From: Comamonadaceae bacterium
Lineage (GTDB): Bacteria; Pseudomonadota; Gammaproteobacteria; Burkholderiales; Burkholderiaceae_C
DNA length: 7,199 nt
Assembly (NCBI GenBank): GCA_947475495.1
Contig: CANJNX010000037.1
Coordinates: 1 to 7,199 of the forward strand
Direction: 5' to 3'
Both the position numbers and the translations under genes were made by a program. Shown here piece after piece: positions 6,345 through 7,199 of this stretch (within the stretch, counting starts at the first letter, position 1; each line of letters opens with the position of its first letter). The notes below the pieces were generated by a model, which saw only the letters and a program-made list of their open reading frames with translations, ran no database searches and was not told the origin of the DNA.

Positions 6345-7199
6345 ATGACCGTCCACCTCGAAGGCAAGCCCCATTACATCTTGAACGCCACCTGCGACAG
6401 CCGCCTCGGAACGGTCGCCTCGGTTTCGGGTTTTTTGGCGTCCCGACAGTGCTACATCACCGACATGCAGCAGTTTGACGATGTTCTAAGCGAACGGTTT
6501 TTTATGCGTGTGACTTTTTATGGGGATGTCAAAAACACCCCCGCATTGGTAGCGCTACGCGAACAGTTTGCGGAGATCGCCCAAAAAGAAAAAATGGAGT
6601 GGTCGATCCATGACGGCGAAAAGAAACCCCGCGTCTTGCTCATGGTCTCCAAGTTTGACCATTGCCTGGTCGATTTGATGTACCGCCAACGCACAGGCGT
6701 TCTCAACATGGACATCAGCGCTGTCGTCTCCAACCACCCTGACTTCAAAACCTTGGTAGAAGCCCAAGGTATCCCCTTCATTCTCTTACCGGTCACGCCT
6801 GAAACCAAAGCCCAGCAAGAAAACCGCTTGATGGAAATTGTTGGCGAAACCAACAGTGAATTGGTAGTACTAGCGCGCTACATGCAAGTGCTCTCGAACG
6901 ATCTGTGCCAGCGCTTGCGCGGGCGGGCGATCAATATCCACCACTCGTTCCTACCGGGATTCAAAGGTGCTAAGCCCTACCACCAAGCCCACGAGCGCGG
7001 CGTCAAACTCACTGGCGCCACCGCCCATTACGTGACTGCAGACTTGGATGAAGGCCCAATCATTGAGCAAATTGTGGAACGCGTCGACCACACTTACACC
7101 CCAGAAAAATTGGCGGCCGCAGGACGAGACTCCGAGTGCCGTGCGTTGGCGGCAGCGGTGCGGTTCCACATCGAATGGCGTGTATTTTTAAACGGTAGC
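6345..7199 (+). CDS. purU: Formyltetrahydrofolate deformylase PurU, 3' end cut by window
   Basis: The frame is open from ATG 6345 to the window end (285 codons). The enzyme hydrolyses 10-formyl-THF to formate and THF. An N-terminal ACT-like domain (about 8-80, with ATCDSRLGTVASVSGFLA at about 15-32 and RFFMRV) precedes a formyltransferase-fold domain from about residue 90. Catalytic residues are visible: Asn197 and His199 in INIHHSFLPGFKGA, and Asp235 in ADLDEGPI, matching the Asn/His/Asp triad of PurN/PurU. The ACT domain and SFLPGFKGAKPYHQ distinguish it from PurN. The last residues (WRVFLNGS) correspond to the usual family end, so only a handful are missing. GGAG lies 9 bases before the start. 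It is divergent from the corrinoid operon and, given that setting, probably disposes of formyl units made from donated methyl groups; a purely housekeeping role cannot be excluded. Confidence 0.93.
   Translation, partial: MTVHLEGKPHYILNATCDSRLGTVASVSGFLASRQCYITDMQQFDDVLSERFFMRVTFYGDVKNTPALVALREQFAEIAQKEKMEWSIHDGEKKPRVLLMVSKFDHCLVDLMYRQRTGVLNMDISAVVSNHPDFKTLVEAQGIPFILLPVTPETKAQQENRLMEIVGETNSELVVLARYMQVLSNDLCQRLRGRAINIHHSFLPGFKGAKPYHQAHERGVKLTGATAHYVTADLDEGPIIEQIVERVDHTYTPEKLAAAGRDSECRALAAAVRFHIEWRVFLNGS

Noticed and set aside
6518..6853. Minus-strand open frame of 111 codons
   Set aside because: It is antisense to purU, which has an ACT domain and a full catalytic triad in the plus frame.

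Overview
The window holds a one-carbon (C1) gene cluster. Seven genes on the minus strand are packed into one apparent operon, and a divergent eighth gene is on the plus strand. Moderate G+C, short Shine-Dalgarno-led genes with several GTG starts, and the protein sequences suggest a Gram-negative proteobacterium. A betaproteobacterium of the Comamonadaceae type is my best guess, but it rests on general resemblance and no marker gene proves it.

Layout, in order of minus-strand transcription: a corrinoid (B12) methyl-carrier protein (6037-5336); a DUF1638 protein (5296-4679); a small protein of the Pfam 'virulence factor' family (4691-4326); a stand-alone MetV-like cysteine-rich protein (4326-3877); a MetF-type methylenetetrahydrofolate reductase (3880-2849); a pterin-binding methyltetrahydrofolate:corrinoid methyltransferase (2852-1938); and a ferredoxin/ASKHA-domain corrinoid-activating protein (1905 to beyond base 1). 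Four of the six junctions overlap by 1 to 13 bases and the other two gaps are 32 and 39 bases, so a single translationally coupled transcript is likely. On the plus strand, purU (formyltetrahydrofolate deformylase) starts at 6345 and is cut by the window end just before its expected C-terminus. The two units are separated by 307 bases (6038-6344) that contain clear inverted repeats and presumably both promoters.

Together the genes read as a methyl-group disposal or assimilation route. A methyl group from an unidentified donor is loaded onto the corrinoid protein. The pterin methyltransferase moves it to tetrahydrofolate (THF), MetF/MetV oxidise methyl-THF to methylene-THF, a FolD located elsewhere would take it to formyl-THF, and PurU releases formate and regenerates free THF. 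The ferredoxin/ASKHA protein reactivates corrinoid that has drifted to cob(II)alamin. This parallels the chloromethane (cmu) pathway, in which metF2 and purU accompany corrinoid methyltransferases. The substrate-specific methyltransferase that would name the methyl donor is not in this window; it may lie downstream of base 1 or elsewhere. The two poorly characterised proteins (DUF1638 and the 'virulence factor') sit inside the operon and are probably accessory parts of the system.
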